Of a DNA stretch of 64,000 nt, positions 32,249-43,162 are shown one piece after another (positions within the stretch are counted from its first letter, which is position 1; each line of letters starts with the position of its first letter). A program made the position numbers and the translations under genes. The DNA is from Pseudomonas alkylphenolica. Lineage in GTDB: Bacteria; Pseudomonadota; Gammaproteobacteria; Pseudomonadales; Pseudomonadaceae. The stretch is taken from assembly GCF_000746525.1 (NCBI RefSeq), contig NZ_CP009048.1, forward strand, positions 5,407,501 through 5,471,500. Direction: 5' to 3'. The notes beneath the pieces were generated by a model, which did not search any database, was not told where the DNA came from, and worked only from the letters and a program-made list of their open reading frames with translations.

Positions 32249-35200
32249 TCACTGCGGGTTGGCACGGGTGCTGGACAGCAGGTTCTTCAGGTTCGCCGCC
32301 TTCGGCTTGACCAGCCAGAAGCGCCGCACGTAGTCGTCCAGGTTTTCCCAGAGCTCACGCCCCCATTCGCTGCCGGTTTCTTCGACGTACTCACCGAGCA
32401 CGCGCGACAGGTGGCTACGGTAAGCCTCCATCGCTTCGCCGCTGATGCGCTGGATTTCCACCAGCTCATGGTTGAGCTTGTCGACGAAGCTGTTGTCCAT
32501 GTCCAGCACGTAGGCGAAACCGCCGGTCATGCCAGAGCCGAAGTTGTAGCCGGTCTTGCCCAGTACGCAGACAAAACCACCGGTCATGTATTCACAGCAG
32601 TGATCGCCTGTGCCCTCGACAATCGCATGGGCACCGGAGTTACGCACGGCAAAACGCTCGCCCGCGGTGCCGGCGGCGAACAGCTTGCCGCCGGTGGCGC
32701 CGTACAGGCAGGTGTTGCCGACAATGGCACTGTGCTGGGTGGCGAACGGGCTGCCCGCAGGCGGCACGATCACCAGCTTGCCACCGGTCATGCCTTTACC
32801 GACGTAGTCGTTGGCATCACCTTCGAGGTACATGTTCAGGCCACCGGCGTTCCACACCCCGAAGCTCTGCCCGGCAGTGCCCTTGAAGCGGAAGGTGATC
32901 GGTGCCTTGGCCATGCCCTGGTTGCCGTGCAGACGCGCGATCTCGCCGGAAATCCGTGCACCGATGGAACGGTCGCAGTTGCAGATATCCAGTTCGAACT
33001 CGGCACCGGACAGGTCGCGAATGGCCGGCAGGGCCATGTCGACCATCTTCTCGGCCAGCACACCCTTGTCGAACGGCGGGTTGCGGTCGACTTCGCAGAA
33101 CTGCGGCTTGTCGGCCGGCACGTGCGGGCTGCCCAGCAACGGGCTGAGGTCCAGGTGTTTCTGCTTCTCGGTTTCGCCGGGGAGCATTTCCAGCAGGTCG
33201 GTACGCCCGATCAGCTCGCCGAGGCTGCGCACGCCGAGCTTGGCCAGCCACTCACGGGTTTCTTCGGCGACGTAGGTGAAGAAGTTCACCACCATGTCGA
33301 CGGTACCGATGTAGTGGTCCTTGCGCAGCTTGTCGTTCTGCGTTGCTACGCCGGTGGCGCAGTTGTTCAGGTGACAGATACGCAGGTATTTGCAGCCCAG
33401 GGCGATCATTGGCGCGGTACCGAAGCCAAAGCTTTCGGCGCCGAGGATGGCCGCCTTGATCACATCCAGGCCGGTTTTCAGGCCGCCGTCGGTCTGCACC
33501 CGGACCTTGCCGCGCAAATCGTTGCCGCGCAGGGTCTGGTGGGTTTCAGCCAGGCCCAGTTCCCACGGGGCACCGGCGTACTTGATCGAGGTCAGCGGCG
33601 AAGCACCGGTACCACCGTCGTAACCGGAGATGGTGATCAGGTCGGCATAGGCCTTGGCCACACCGGCGGCGATGGTGCCGACGCCCGCTTCCGCCACCAG
33701 CTTGACCGAGACCAGCGCCTGCGGGTTGACCTGCTTGAGGTCGAAAATCAGCTGCGACAGGTCTTCGATCGAGTAGATGTCATGGTGCGGCGGTGGCGAG
33801 ATCAGGGTTACGCCAGGCACGGCATAACGCAGCTTGGCGATCAGGCCGTTGACCTTGCCGCCAGGCAGTTGCCCGCCTTCACCGGGCTTGGCGCCCTGGG
33901 CCACCTTGATCTGCAGCACTTCGGCGTTGACCAGGTACTCGGGGGTTACACCGAAACGACCGGTGGCCACCTGCTTGATCTTGGAGCTCTTGATGGTGCC
34001 GTAGCGCGCCGGGTCTTCGCCGCCCTCACCGGAGTTGGAACGCGCGCCCAGGCGGTTCATCGCTTCGGCCAGGGCTTCATGCGCCTCCGGCGACAGCGCG
34101 CCGAGGGAGATACCGGCAGAGTCGAAGCGCTTGAGGATGGCATCCAGTGGCTCGACTTCCTCCAGCGCCAGCGGCTGCTCGGCGACCTTGACCTTGAGCA
34201 GGTCACGGATCATCGATACCGGACGCTGGTCAACCAGCGTGGTGTATTCCTTGAACTTGGCGTAGTCGCCCTGCTGCACAGCGGCCTGCAGGGTGTTGAC
34301 CACATCCGGGTTGTAAGCATGGTATTCGCCACCGTGGACGAACTTCAGCAAACCGCCCTGCTGGATCGGCTTGCGCGCACTCCAGGCTTCGGCGGCGAGC
34401 AGTTTCTGCTCGTTCTCGATGTCGACGAAACGTGCGCCTTTGAGGCGGCTGGCAACGCCACGGAAGCTCAGCTCGACGACTTCCTCGGACAGGCCGACCG
34501 CCTCGAACAGCTGCGCACCACGGTAGGAACCGATGGTCGAGATACCCATCTTCGAGAGGATCTTCAGCAGGCCCTTGGAGATGCCCTTGCGGTAGTACTT
34601 GAAGACTTCGTCCAGGTCACCGAGCACTTCACCGGTGCGGATCAGGTCAGCCAGCACTTCGTAGGCCAGGTACGGGTACACCGCCGAAGCACCGAAACCG
34701 ATCAGCACAGCGAAGTGATGCGGGTCGCGGGCGGTGGCAGTTTCAACCAGGATGTTGCTGTCGCAACGCAGGCCCAGTTCGGTCAGGCGGTGATGCACGG
34801 CGCCCACCGCCAGCGACGCATGCACCGGCAGTTTGCCCGGGGCGATATGGCGGTCGCTCAGCACCAGCTGGGTCTTGCCGCTGCGCACGGCCTCTTCGGC
34901 CTGGTCGGCGATATTGCGCACCGCAGCTTCCAGACCAACGCCTTCTTCGTAGTTGAGATCAATCAGCTGACGCTCGAAACCCGGACGGTCGAGGTTCATC
35001 AGTGAACGCCACTTGGCGGGCGAAATCACCGGCGAGCTGAGGATTACCCGCGAGGCGTGCTCGGGGGATTCCTGGAAGATGTTGCGTTCGGCACCCAGGC
35101 AGATCTCCAGCGACATGACGATCGCTTCACGCAGCGGGTCGATCGGCGGGTTGGTGACCTGGGCGAACTGCTGGCGGAAGTAGTCATAGGTCGAGCGCAC

Positions 35201-36694
35201 GCGCTGGGAGAGGATCGCCATCGGCGTATCGTCGCCCATCGAACCGACCGCTTCCTGGCCTTGCTCGCCGAGCGGACGCAGGACCTGGTCACGCTCTTCG
35301 AAGGTGACCTGGAACATCTTCATGTACTGCTTGAGCTGGTCAGCGTCGTAGCTGGCCACGCCCTGGTCATCGCTGAGGTCGGCCTGGATGCGCAGGGCAT
35401 TCTGGCGCAGCCAGCGCTTGTACGGGTGGCGTGACTTCAGACGGTTGTCGATGGCGTCGGTGTCGAGGATCTGGCCGGTCTCGGTGTCCACGGCGAAGAT
35501 CTGGCCCGGGCCCACACGGCCTTTGGCGATCACGTCTTCAGGCTTGTAGTCCCACACGCCGATTTCCGACGCCAGGGTGATGTAGCCGTTCTTGGTGGTG
35601 ACCCAGCGCGCCGGGCGCAGGCCGTTGCGGTCGAGCAGGCAGACCGCGTGGCGACCTTCGGTCAGCACGATGCCCGCAGGGCCGTCCCACGCTTCCATGT
35701 GCATGGAGTTGTATTCGTAGAAGGCACGCAGGTCGGCGTCCATAGTCTCGACGTTCTGCCACGCCGGCGGAACCAGCATGCGCACGCCACGGAACAGGTC
35801 GATGCCGCCAGTCACCATCAGCTCGAGCATGTTGTCCATGCTCGATGAGTCGGAGCCGACACGGTTGACCAGCGGACCGAGTTCTTCCAGGTCCGGGATC
35901 AGGTCGTTGGCGAACTTGGTGCGACGGGCCTGGGCCCAGTTGCGGTTGCCGGTGATGGTGTTGATCTCGCCGTTGTGGGCGAGGAAGCGGAACGGCTGCG
36001 CCAGCGGCCATTTCGGCAGGGTGTTGGTGGAGAAGCGCTGGTGGAACACGCAAATGGCGGTCTGCAGGCGCTCGTCATCCAGGTCCGGATAGAAAGCGGC
36101 GAGGTCCGCCGGCATCATCAGGCCTTTATAGATAATGGTCTTGTGCGAAAAGCTGCAGATGTAGTGGTCGGTATCGGCGGCGTTGGCCACGGACGAGCGA
36201 CGACGGGCGCTGAACAGCTTGATGGCGAATTCCTGATCGCTCAGGCCTTCACCACCGACGAACACCTGCTCGATCTGCGGCAGGCGCTCCAGGGCCAGGC
36301 GGCCGAGGACGCTGGTGTCGATCGGCACCTTGCGCCAACCGACCAGCTGCAGGCCGGCGGCGAGGATCTCGCGGTTCATGTTTTCGCGGGCGGCTTCTGC
36401 TTTGGTGGTGTCCTGATTGAAGAACACCATGCCCACCGCGTATTGCTTGGGCAGCTCGGTGCCGAACTGTTCCAGGGCCACTGCGCGCAGGAACTGATCA
36501 GGTTTTTGCATCAACAGACCGCAACCGTCGCCGGTCTTGCCGTCAGCGTTGATACCACCGCGGTGGGTCATGCAGGTCAATGCCTGCATGGCTGTTTGCA
36601 GAAGGTGGTGGCTGGGTTCGCCCGTCATATGGGCGATCAGGCCGAAACCACAGTTATCCTTGAATTCTTCGGGATGGTACAGACCTGTTTTCAT
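32249..36694 (-). CDS. gltB: Glutamate synthase large (alpha) subunit
   Basis: 1481 residues: an N-terminal glutaminase domain (class II amidotransferase), a central domain, an FMN-binding synthase domain, and a C-terminal beta-helix (GXGXG repeats). Cys15 in [19 protein letters not shown] is the expected nucleophile after removal of a 14-residue propeptide. The 3Fe-4S motif is seen in [22 protein letters not shown] 36694 gives the standard [11 protein letters not shown] start; the longer open frame to 36868 is not needed. The upstream 362 nt contain an inverted repeat that could be an operator. It forms the GOGAT enzyme with gltD. Confidence 0.97.
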   Translation of the reverse strand: MKTGLYHPEEFKDNCGFGLIAHMTGEPSHHLLQTAMQALTCMTHRGGINADGKTGDGCGLLMQKPDQFLRAVALEQFGTELPKQYAVGMVFFNQDTTKAEAARENMNREILAAGLQLVGWRKVPIDTSVLGRLALERLPQIEQVFVGGEGLSDQEFAIKLFSARRRSSVANAADTDHYICSFSHKTIIYKGLMMPADLAAFYPDLDDERLQTAICVFHQRFSTNTLPKWPLAQPFRFLAHNGEINTITGNRNWAQARRTKFANDLIPDLEELGPLVNRVGSDSSSMDNMLELMVTGGIDLFRGVRMLVPPAWQNVETMDADLRAFYEYNSMHMEAWDGPAGIVLTEGRHAVCLLDRNGLRPARWVTTKNGYITLASEIGVWDYKPEDVIAKGRVGPGQIFAVDTETGQILDTDAIDNRLKSRHPYKRWLRQNALRIQADLSDDQGVASYDADQLKQYMKMFQVTFEERDQVLRPLGEQGQEAVGSMGDDTPMAILSQRVRSTYDYFRQQFAQVTNPPIDPLREAIVMSLEICLGAERNIFQESPEHASRVILSSPVISPAKWRSLMNLDRPGFERQLIDLNYEEGVGLEAAVRNIADQAEEAVRSGKTQLVLSDRHIAPGKLPVHASLAVGAVHHRLTELGLRCDSNILVETATARDPHHFAVLIGFGASAVYPYLAYEVLADLIRTGEVLGDLDEVFKYYRKGISKGLLKILSKMGISTIGSYRGAQLFEAVGLSEEVVELSFRGVASRLKGARFVDIENEQKLLAAEAWSARKPIQQGGLLKFVHGGEYHAYNPDVVNTLQAAVQQGDYAKFKEYTTLVDQRPVSMIRDLLKVKVAEQPLALEEVEPLDAILKRFDSAGISLGALSPEAHEALAEAMNRLGARSNSGEGGEDPARYGTIKSSKIKQVATGRFGVTPEYLVNAEVLQIKVAQGAKPGEGGQLPGGKVNGLIAKLRYAVPGVTLISPPPHHDIYSIEDLSQLIFDLKQVNPQALVSVKLVAEAGVGTIAAGVAKAYADLITISGYDGGTGASPLTSIKYAGAPWELGLAETHQTLRGNDLRGKVRVQTDGGLKTGLDVIKAAILGAESFGFGTAPMIALGCKYLRICHLNNCATGVATQNDKLRKDHYIGTVDMVVNFFTYVAEETREWLAKLGVRSLGELIGRTDLLEMLPGETEKQKHLDLSPLLGSPHVPADKPQFCEVDRNPPFDKGVLAEKMVDMALPAIRDLSGAEFELDICNCDRSIGARISGEIARLHGNQGMAKAPITFRFKGTAGQSFGVWNAGGLNMYLEGDANDYVGKGMTGGKLVIVPPAGSPFATQHSAIVGNTCLYGATGGKLFAAGTAGERFAVRNSGAHAIVEGTGDHCCEYMTGGFVCVLGKTGYNFGSGMTGGFAYVLDMDNSFVDKLNHELVEIQRISGEAMEAYRSHLSRVLGEYVEETGSEWGRELWENLDDYVRRFWLVKPKAANLKNLLSSTRANPQ

Positions 36695-36836
36695 AGACAC
36701 TTTCTCACCAGGTTCGCCTCTCACCAAGGCAAATCTCTTTTTAGTACAACCACTTACCATCCACGCCGAACGAATGCCAGCTTTGCGGGGGCAATAGGGG
36801 AGCCATTGTTGCACAGCGACAGGGAAGCCCACAAAT

Positions 36837-36855
36837 TTACGACGAATAGTCGTAA
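36837..36855. promoter_or_regulatory. Inverted repeat upstream of gltB (operator candidate)
   Basis: TTACGAC (36837-36843) and GTCGTAA (36849-36855) are perfect inverted copies separated by GAATA. The repeat lies about 145 nt upstream of the gltB start, a plausible distance for a regulator site. No specific regulator is assigned. Confidence 0.45.
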
Positions 36856-36971
36856 GTCCATGTCGCATTTTTGAATGTTTTTAAGCATGCGCCGTGGTAA
36901 CGGCATGGCTTGAGTCTGAAGCGTTTCAGCCTGGACTGCAAGATGGGCTTGTGGCCGGCAGTCTGGGACAG

Positions 36972-37002
36972 AAAAGCCTGCCGCGCAGTACGCAGCAGGC
37001 TT
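36972..37002 (-). terminator. Terminator after damX
   Basis: Inverted repeat AAGCCTGC (36974-36981) with GCAGGCTT (36995-37002), with additional GC pairing in the intervening bases. Read on the minus strand it ends in TTTT. It lies 55 nt after the damX stop. Confidence 0.7.
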
Positions 37003-37056
37003 GACCGTAATTCAGGAGTCGCTCAGCAGGTGGCGGGGTAGTGCCACCAGGCTATA

Positions 37057-38661
37057 TCAGCGGGTCGCGGCCAGTTCTTGTTGGACGCTGGCGACGGTAC
37101 GTGGCCAAGGTTTACCAGCCTGGACCTTGGCTGGCAAGGCTTTGATTGCAGCCAGGGCGGCATCACGGCTGGCGAAGTTGCCGTAAGTGATCACGTACAG
37201 CGGCTTGCCCTGCAGGTTTTTCTTGAAGTAGCGATAGTCGCCACCCTGGGCTTTCACGTAGGCCTGGGCGGAAGCCTCGGAGCTGGTGCCGAGGATTTGC
37301 ACGACATAATTGCCCGGCTTCTGCCCGGCGTACCAGCTGCCACCTGCGGCCGGCTTGGCTGCAGGCTTCTCGGCAGGTTTTGCCGCAGGCTTGGCCGTCG
37401 CAACCTGGGTAGGCGCAGGCTTGGCAGCAGGCGCAACCGGCTTGCTGGCGACCGGTGCAACCGGTTGCGGCGCCGGAGCGACAGCCTGGGCCTGGGCCAC
37501 TGGTTGAGCTGGAGCAGGTGCAGGGCCGGCAGCAACGCCAGCTGGCGGGGCAATGGTGGTGACGGTCGGCGGCTGCAGCGCGGTATCACCGGCCGGGCCT
37601 CCCTCTTCGCCATCACCCATACCGGTGGACTCGGCCAGCGGGCCGCGCATCACCGGCTGCGACTGACCTACCAACGGCAGTGGCATGGGTTGCGAGTTAC
37701 CGGCGAACTCGATCGCCGGGCCGCCATTGTTCGACTGTGCATTACCTGGCTGGCCCTGGCCCAGTGGCAATTGCGCTTGCTCTGCAGGCGCGGTTGGCGC
37801 CTGATCGCCTTTCTTCGGCATCAGCACCGCCGCGGCAACGGCGACCACAACGACAGCAGACAGTGCCAGCACGTGTTTCTTAGGCATATTGAACCCCATT
37901 GATGGTCGCTTGGCCGTGGTCCGGCTGGCGATCATGGCTTCGATCAAGGTATCGCGGGCGACCTGGTTGATTGCCCCAGGCCAGCCATCCGAGTTTTGGT
38001 GAATATCGACAATCTGTTCACTGGTGAACACCTCGATCCCTCGCCCGGCACCTTCCAGGCGCTGCTCGAGGTATTCCCGGGTCTCTTCTTCGCTGTACGG
38101 CGCAAGCTCGATGACATGGAAACGCTCCAGATCAGCACTGAGCTCTTCCAGCCCGGCGATCAGTGACGGCTCGCCGAACAGAAATACATGCGGACGCCCT
38201 TCCGGAGTGCCCGCCGCCAGCTCCAGCAAGGCTTGGAGTGCCGACTCGTCGAGTTGTTCCGCATCGTCCACCAACAAGTAGACTTCCTGGCCGGTCAACG
38301 CCAGTTGCACCACCTGGGCAAGCAGCTCGGGGACCTCAGGCTGGGCAACACCCAGCGCCTGGGCGACCTGGCCGAGCACGCTGGCGGCATCGCTGGCACC
38401 ACGTGCGGAAACCACCACGCTTTGCACCGACTGTTTGTTGGTGCTGGCAACCAGTGCCTGGCGCAGCAGGGTCTTGCCGCTGCCCTGAGGGCCGGTTACC
38501 ACCAGCAGCAGCTGGCTGTAGCGGGCCAGGTGGTGCAGTTGGCCAAGCACCGGCTTGCGCTGGGCCGGGAAGAATTTGAAACCCGGTACCCGTGCAGCGA
38601 AAGGGTCGTGGTTCAACTGGTAATGGCCGAGAAAGGCCTCGTCGGCATGCAAACTAGTCAT
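37057..38661 (-). CDS. damX: DamX-like cell-division protein with N-terminal AAA ATPase and C-terminal SPOR domain
   Basis: 534 residues in three parts. Residues about 1-255 are an ExeA-like AAA domain with Walker A GPQGSGKT and Walker B VYLLVDDAEQLDES. One membrane helix follows (HVLALSAVVVVAVAAAVLM, about 264-282), then a long Ala/Pro/Gln-rich periplasmic stretch, and a C-terminal SPOR domain (about 450-534) that binds denuded septal peptidoglycan. DamX in E. coli is a septal SPOR protein encoded at the same place after aroB. The ATPase domain is the Pseudomonas-type form. It follows aroB by 16 nt, the last gene of the pil/hof-aroKB-damX series. Confidence 0.9.
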   Translation of the reverse strand: MTSLHADEAFLGHYQLNHDPFAARVPGFKFFPAQRKPVLGQLHHLARYSQLLLVVTGPQGSGKTLLRQALVASTNKQSVQSVVVSARGASDAASVLGQVAQALGVAQPEVPELLAQVVQLALTGQEVYLLVDDAEQLDESALQALLELAAGTPEGRPHVFLFGEPSLIAGLEELSADLERFHVIELAPYSEEETREYLEQRLEGAGRGIEVFTSEQIVDIHQNSDGWPGAINQVARDTLIEAMIASRTTAKRPSMGFNMPKKHVLALSAVVVVAVAAAVLMPKKGDQAPTAPAEQAQLPLGQGQPGNAQSNNGGPAIEFAGNSQPMPLPLVGQSQPVMRGPLAESTGMGDGEEGGPAGDTALQPPTVTTIAPPAGVAAGPAPAPAQPVAQAQAVAPAPQPVAPVASKPVAPAAKPAPTQVATAKPAAKPAEKPAAKPAAGGSWYAGQKPGNYVVQILGTSSEASAQAYVKAQGGDYRYFKKNLQGKPLYVITYGNFASRDAALAAIKALPAKVQAGKPWPRTVASVQQELAATR

Positions 38662-38677
38662 CGGACGCTCATCAACC

Positions 38678-39775
38678 TCAAAGCTGGGCCACGATCGCGC
38701 GGTAATCCGCGGCCAGCGTGGCCTGAAGAATCTCTTTCGGATAGTCGTCGGTGACCACCGCTTCGCCCATACGGCTCAGCAGGACCAGACGCAGACGACC
38801 GTCGAGTACCTTTTTATCTACTGCCATGTGTTCCATGAACTGCGCCGGGGTCATTTCCTCCGGCGGCACCACCGGCAAGCCTGCCTGCTGGAACAGACGG
38901 ATGCCACGATCACGCTCCTGCTGGCTGATCCAGCCCAGGCGCATGGACATTTCCAGGGCCATCACGGTACCCGCTGCCACGGCCTCGCCATGCAACCAGA
39001 CACCATAGCCCATGTGGGTTTCGATGGCGTGGCCGAAGGTATGGCCGAGGTTGAGGGTGGCGCGCACGCCCGACTCGCACTCATCAGCACCGACAACGGC
39101 GGCCTTGGCTGCGCAGGAGCGCGCAATCGCCTCGGTCAGGGCAACCTGATCCAGGCCGCGCAAGGCTTCCATGTTCGCTTCGAGCCAGCCCAGGAACGGT
39201 TCGTCACAAATCAGGCCGTACTTGATCACTTCAGCAAGACCGGCCGACAACTCGCGTGGCGGCAGGGTATTGAGGCTGCGGGTGTCGATCAGCACCGCAT
39301 TGGGCTGATAGAAGGCGCCGACCATGTTCTTGCCCAGCGGATGGTTGATGCCGGTCTTGCCGCCCACCGAAGAGTCGACCTGGGACAGCAAGGTCGTCGG
39401 CACCTGAATGAAGTCCACGCCACGCTGGTAGCAAGCAGCGGCAAACCCGGCCATGTCGCCGATCACCCCGCCGCCCAGAGCGACCACCGTGGTGCGACGG
39501 TCGTGGCGGGCAGTGAGCAAGGCATCGAAAATCAGCTGCAGGGTTTCCCAGTTCTTGAACGCCTCGCCATCAGGCAACACCACCGGCAGTACCGAATAGG
39601 CACCCAGGGTCTTGCTCAGACGTTCAAGATAAAGGGGCGCGACAGTCTCATTGGAGATAATGGCGACCTGCCGGCCGGCAATATGCGGCACCAGCAGTTC
39701 AGGTTGATCCAGCAGGCCTTCGCCAATGTAGATCGGGTAGCTACGTTCGCCCAATTCGACCTTTAGTGTCTGCAT
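38678..39775 (-). CDS. aroB: 3-dehydroquinate synthase
   Basis: NAD+- and metal-dependent cyclisation of DAHP to 3-dehydroquinate, second step of the shikimate pathway. 365 residues. The NAD-binding region [20 protein letters not shown], the active-site block [19 protein letters not shown] and the metal-binding His motifs in [14 protein letters not shown] and LHGEAVAAG are present. ATG 39775 is the standard start ([18 protein letters not shown]). It is followed by damX and preceded by aroK 99 nt upstream. Confidence 0.98.
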   Translation of the reverse strand: MQTLKVELGERSYPIYIGEGLLDQPELLVPHIAGRQVAIISNETVAPLYLERLSKTLGAYSVLPVVLPDGEAFKNWETLQLIFDALLTARHDRRTTVVALGGGVIGDMAGFAAACYQRGVDFIQVPTTLLSQVDSSVGGKTGINHPLGKNMVGAFYQPNAVLIDTRSLNTLPPRELSAGLAEVIKYGLICDEPFLGWLEANMEALRGLDQVALTEAIARSCAAKAAVVGADECESGVRATLNLGHTFGHAIETHMGYGVWLHGEAVAAGTVMALEMSMRLGWISQQERDRGIRLFQQAGLPVVPPEEMTPAQFMEHMAVDKKVLDGRLRLVLLSRMGEAVVTDDYPKEILQATLAADYRAIVAQL

Positions 39776-39874
39776 GTGTCCCCACAATGAACGAGGCGCG
39801 GCATCGATGGCTCGACCCGCGCGATAACGGTGTGCCCTGTCATGGCATGACTGGCCGCCGAGGATAGTCCTGGC

Positions 39875-40393
39875 TTAACGGGGCGGCAACTTCTGCAAGC
39901 GCTCGAGAATATCCTGCACAACCATTCGCGGCGGCCGTTCGTCGGTTTCCACTACCAGGTCTGCGATCTCGCGGTAGAGCGGATCACGGATCTCCAGCAG
40001 GGCACGCAAGGTCGCCTCTGGGTTGGCGGTGCGCAGCAATGGCCGATTGCGGTCACGCGAGGTGCGCCCGACCTGCTGCTCGACCGAGGCGTGCAGGTAC
40101 ACCACCCGCCCTCCGGCATGCAGGGCCTGACGATTGGCATCGCGCATCACCGCGCCTCCACCGGTGGCCAGGACCACGCCATCGAACGCGCAGAGCTCGG
40201 CGATCATCGCCTGCTCACGGTCACGAAAGCCCGGTTCGCCTTCCTTGTCGAAGATCCACGGGATATTGGCGCCGGTACGCAGTTCAATTTCCTTGTCGGA
40301 ATCCTTGAACGGCAGGCGCAGCTCTTTGGCTAACAGGCGACCGATGGTGCTTTTACCAGCACCCATGGGCCCCACAAGTATCAAATTTCGCAC
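39875..40393 (-). CDS. aroK: Shikimate kinase
   Basis: Phosphorylates shikimate with ATP in chorismate synthesis. 172 residues with the P-loop GPMGAGKST (residues 8-16), the shikimate-binding Asp in FKDSDKEIE, the Arg in PGFRDREQ, and GGGAVMR. It begins 4 nt after the stop of the short pilQ gene, so it is translated from the tail of the pil/hof operon transcript, as at the E. coli hofQ-aroK junction. Confidence 0.97.
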   Translation of the reverse strand: MRNLILVGPMGAGKSTIGRLLAKELRLPFKDSDKEIELRTGANIPWIFDKEGEPGFRDREQAMIAELCAFDGVVLATGGGAVMRDANRQALHAGGRVVYLHASVEQQVGRTSRDRNRPLLRTANPEATLRALLEIRDPLYREIADLVVETDERPPRMVVQDILERLQKLPPR

Positions 40394-40397
40394 AGAA

Positions 40398-41687
40398 TCA
40401 ACGACTCACAGCAATCGCCTGGTCACTCATGATACGCGGAGTCAGGAAGACCAGCAGCTCGGATTTTTTCTCTTGTAGAACATCGCGACGAAACAGCCGC
40501 CCAACATACGGCACATCGCCGAAAAATGGCACCTTGTCGACAACTTTACTTTGCACCGTCGAGTACACGCCACCGATCACGATGGTCTCGCCGTCCTTCA
40601 CGCGGACCTTGGCATTGACCTCGTTCTTGCGGATCGGCGGCACCTGGGCCAGGGCATTGAGGTAGTCCGGCTCATCCTTGGTCACCTTCACGGCCATGAT
40701 CACCCGGTTGTCCGGGGTGATCTGCGGCGTCACCTCCAACGACAGCGACGCCTCGCGGAAGGTCACAGAGGTAGCGCCACTGCCACTGGTTTCCTGATAC
40801 GGTACTTCGGTGCCCTTGAGGATTCGCGCGGTTTCCTTGTCGGCGGTGACCACTTTGGGCTGGGAGATGATTTCACCATTGCCGGATTTCTCCATGGCAC
40901 TGAGTTCCAGGTCGAGCAGGATGTTGTCGCGCACCAGTCCCAGGCCGATGGCCGAGCCAGCCCGCTCCGCCCCCAGGTCGACAAAGGTGTCGGCGCCACC
41001 CAGGACCAGACCACTGCCCAAATCCAGCTCCCCGCCCCAGCGCACGCCCAGGCTCCTTTCGTAGTCGACATTCGCTTCAACGATCCGCGCTTCGATCATC
41101 ACCTGGCGCACCGGTATATCCAGGCGAGCGATCAACTGGCGTAATTCCTCCAGCCGCTCCGGGGTCTGGCGCGCGATCAGGGTGTTGGTTCGCTCATCGA
41201 CACCCAGCGCCCCCGCAGCGGCGTCGAATGGATCGTTATCCGTCAGCGACTGGAACACTGCCGCGATGTCTGCCGCCTGGGCATAGTGAATCGGCAGCAG
41301 CTCCCGGCGCGTCGGCACCAGGCCGGCCACCTGCTGACGACCTTCCAGCAGCTGCCGCTCCTGACCGCCAAGCTCGCCAATGGGCGCCACCAGCAGGACA
41401 TTGCCTTCGGTACGCCGCTCCAGCCCCTTGCTGCGCAACACCAGGTCCAGTGCCTGCTCCCAGGGCACATCCTGCAGGCGCAGGGTGACCCGGCCCTGCA
41501 CCGCATCGCTGGCGACCAGGTTGATCCTGGAAAAATCAGCCAGCACCTGCAACACCGAACGCACCTCGACATCCTGGAAGTTCAACGACAGAGGCTCGCC
41601 CGGCGGCGCGCTACTGGCCGACACCGCGCAAGCAGCCTGCAGGGTAAACAACCCGGCGAACAGCGCCATACTCCATCCTGCCTTCAT
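40398..41687 (-). CDS. Short secretin, PilQ/HofQ type
   Basis: Outer-membrane secretin of a type IV pilus or DNA-uptake machine. 429 residues: a signal peptide (1 to about 25), an STN/N0 domain (about 33-85, [20 protein letters not shown]), an N1 domain (about 110-170) and the secretin barrel with [24 protein letters not shown] and [16 protein letters not shown]. The N-terminal AMIN domains that anchor full-length PilQ (about 700 residues) to peptidoglycan are missing, so it matches HofQ-like secretins. It lies 24 nt after the PilO-PilP fusion gene. Confidence 0.88.
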   Translation of the reverse strand: MKAGWSMALFAGLFTLQAACAVSASSAPPGEPLSLNFQDVEVRSVLQVLADFSRINLVASDAVQGRVTLRLQDVPWEQALDLVLRSKGLERRTEGNVLLVAPIGELGGQERQLLEGRQQVAGLVPTRRELLPIHYAQAADIAAVFQSLTDNDPFDAAAGALGVDERTNTLIARQTPERLEELRQLIARLDIPVRQVMIEARIVEANVDYERSLGVRWGGELDLGSGLVLGGADTFVDLGAERAGSAIGLGLVRDNILLDLELSAMEKSGNGEIISQPKVVTADKETARILKGTEVPYQETSGSGATSVTFREASLSLEVTPQITPDNRVIMAVKVTKDEPDYLNALAQVPPIRKNEVNAKVRVKDGETIVIGGVYSTVQSKVVDKVPFFGDVPYVGRLFRRDVLQEKKSELLVFLTPRIMSDQAIAVSR

Positions 41688-41711
41688 CTGCGACCTCCCT
41701 GGTCCACTGCT

Positions 41712-42638
41712 TTATCCCGCGCCTGCAGGCTGCTTCAGGCGCAGCGTTCGACGCCGCTCGACCCAGCCCTTGCCCACCTCAAATACCTGCTCGGCTACTT
41801 CGATCTGCTGTTCCTCAATGCCCACGACCTGCCCCTGATCCCGCCCCAGGCGATCACCCAGCTGCAGGCGATGGACGACGCCAGCGACTTGCAACAAGGC
41901 AAACCGCACCGAACCACGGGCAAGACTGCCAATCATCTCGAACTGGTCGAGTGGCAAGGCTTCCAGGTACTGGCGGTGCTGCATCTGGGAGGAAGGCTCG
42001 AACGGACTTCGCGAAACGTCCGGCGCCGCAGGTACAGGCCCTGACTCCAGCCCGGAAAGGCCAGAGACCGCACTCGCCAGCTGGCTGCGGTAGGCGCTGA
42101 GCTGCACCTTTAAACGCAGGCCAGTCTGCGTCGGCAGCAAAGAGAAATCCTGCAAAGTAATGAGTCGAGGCAGGTACGCAAGGCCATGGACAAAGGCAAG
42201 CAAGGCCGGGTATGTACCCTGCAACTGAAGCTGCATGGGCTGTTCGATGTGTTGGTCATGGTGGATTTCCGCCAACAGCTCCACCTGCTCGACGAACACT
42301 CCACTCGATTGCCCCTGATAGGCAATGCTTTCCAGCAAATCAGCCAACTCACCACCTGCGGCCAACCTCCAGCGCGCCTCATCAAGGCGCTGGTATGCCA
42401 CAGCCAGTTGTGCCTCATGGGCGGCAAGCGCCTGCGCACCTGCGGCCTTCTCTGCCTGCTCGATCCGCAAGAACTGCGACTGTTCGGCGCCCTGCTCTAT
42501 CTCGATGAAAAGCGCCCGCAGATGAACGCTGTAAGCAAGCCCCAGCAACAGCGCCAGACACCCCGCCAGCAATAGCGCTTGCCTGATCGTTGAGCCCGAC
42601 GCCCACTGCTGCCATCGAGCGATGGCCGGGAAGTTCAA
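41712..42638 (-). CDS. Fused PilO-PilP type IV pilus alignment protein
   Basis: 308 residues. The N-terminal part (1 to about 195) is PilO-like: one membrane helix (about 20-40, ALLLAGCLALLLGLAYSV), a coiled coil (about 45-105), then a small ferredoxin-like fold. After a linker (VPAAPDVSRSPFEPSSQ) the C-terminal part (about 215-308) matches PilP: YLEALPLDQFEMIGSLARGS, GVVHRLQLGDRLGRDQG, then VGKGWVERRRTLRLKQ. PilO and PilP are usually separate, and PilP is normally a lipoprotein; fusion removes the lipid anchor and fixes the ratio at 1:1. The gene overlaps the end of pilN by 4 nt. Confidence 0.82.
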   Translation of the reverse strand: MNFPAIARWQQWASGSTIRQALLLAGCLALLLGLAYSVHLRALFIEIEQGAEQSQFLRIEQAEKAAGAQALAAHEAQLAVAYQRLDEARWRLAAGGELADLLESIAYQGQSSGVFVEQVELLAEIHHDQHIEQPMQLQLQGTYPALLAFVHGLAYLPRLITLQDFSLLPTQTGLRLKVQLSAYRSQLASAVSGLSGLESGPVPAAPDVSRSPFEPSSQMQHRQYLEALPLDQFEMIGSLARGSVRFALLQVAGVVHRLQLGDRLGRDQGQVVGIEEQQIEVAEQVFEVGKGWVERRRTLRLKQPAGAG

Positions 42639-43162
42639 GGCTCGCCCCTCAAGGTCACGCTCAGCTCGAACATCTCCCCCTCATCCACTGCCTTCATGTG
42701 CTGCAGCTCGGCCTTAACGAGCGCACAAGAAAGGTTGCGCAGCAGTTGCGCGACCAATGAACCGGAGTGCGCCAGCCCATGGACATGCAGGCGCGCACCT
42801 TGCCGCGTCAGCGCCGTGAGCTGCACCCCAGGGGGCACAACGCGCTCAAGCTGCTCAAGAAGATCCACCAGGAATACGCGCTTGCCCTGCAGAGACTCCA
42901 GCGCCTGCAGCCTGTCCTGGATCTGCTCCTGCTCAATTTTGTGCTGCGCCACCTGTGCCAGCTGGCTATCGAGGCCGTCGATAATCAGCCGGATCGCGGC
43001 GTGTTCAACGACGTGGCGCTGCTGCACCTGGCGCCCCAGATAATCCGTCAGCACGGTAACAAGTACCGCCATCAGCCCTACGCCGAACAGCGCCAGCTGC
43101 ATGCGCCGGATACCGGCCTGAAGCTGTTGCTCCCGCCAGGGCAGCAGATTCAAGCCAGGCAT
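42635..43162 (-). CDS. pilN: Type IV pilus inner-membrane protein PilN-like (HofN)
   Basis: 175 residues with the diagnostic N-terminal PilN motif MPGLNLLPWREQQL, which binds PilM in the cytoplasm, one membrane helix (about 22-42, LALFGVGLMAVLVTVLTDYL), a coiled coil and a periplasmic domain. ATG 43162 places that motif at the N-terminus and makes the gene overlap pilM by 13 nt, indicating translational coupling. Confidence 0.88.
   Translation of the reverse strand: MPGLNLLPWREQQLQAGIRRMQLALFGVGLMAVLVTVLTDYLGRQVQQRHVVEHAAIRLIIDGLDSQLAQVAQHKIEQEQIQDRLQALESLQGKRVFLVDLLEQLERVVPPGVQLTALTRQGARLHVHGLAHSGSLVAQLLRNLSCALVKAELQHMKAVDEGEMFELSVTLRGEP

Larger units (their letters stand above)
36695..37056. 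promoter_or_regulatory. gltB upstream region and damX terminator
   Basis: 362 nt without a gene. The gltB-proximal half should hold the gltBD promoter and contains the 7-5-7 inverted repeat at 36837-36855. The other half holds a terminator for the aroKB-damX transcript (36972-37002) and a second GC-rich hairpin (GGTGGC 37029-37034 with GCCACC 37043-37048) just after damX. No promoter hexamers could be fixed with confidence. Confidence 0.5.
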
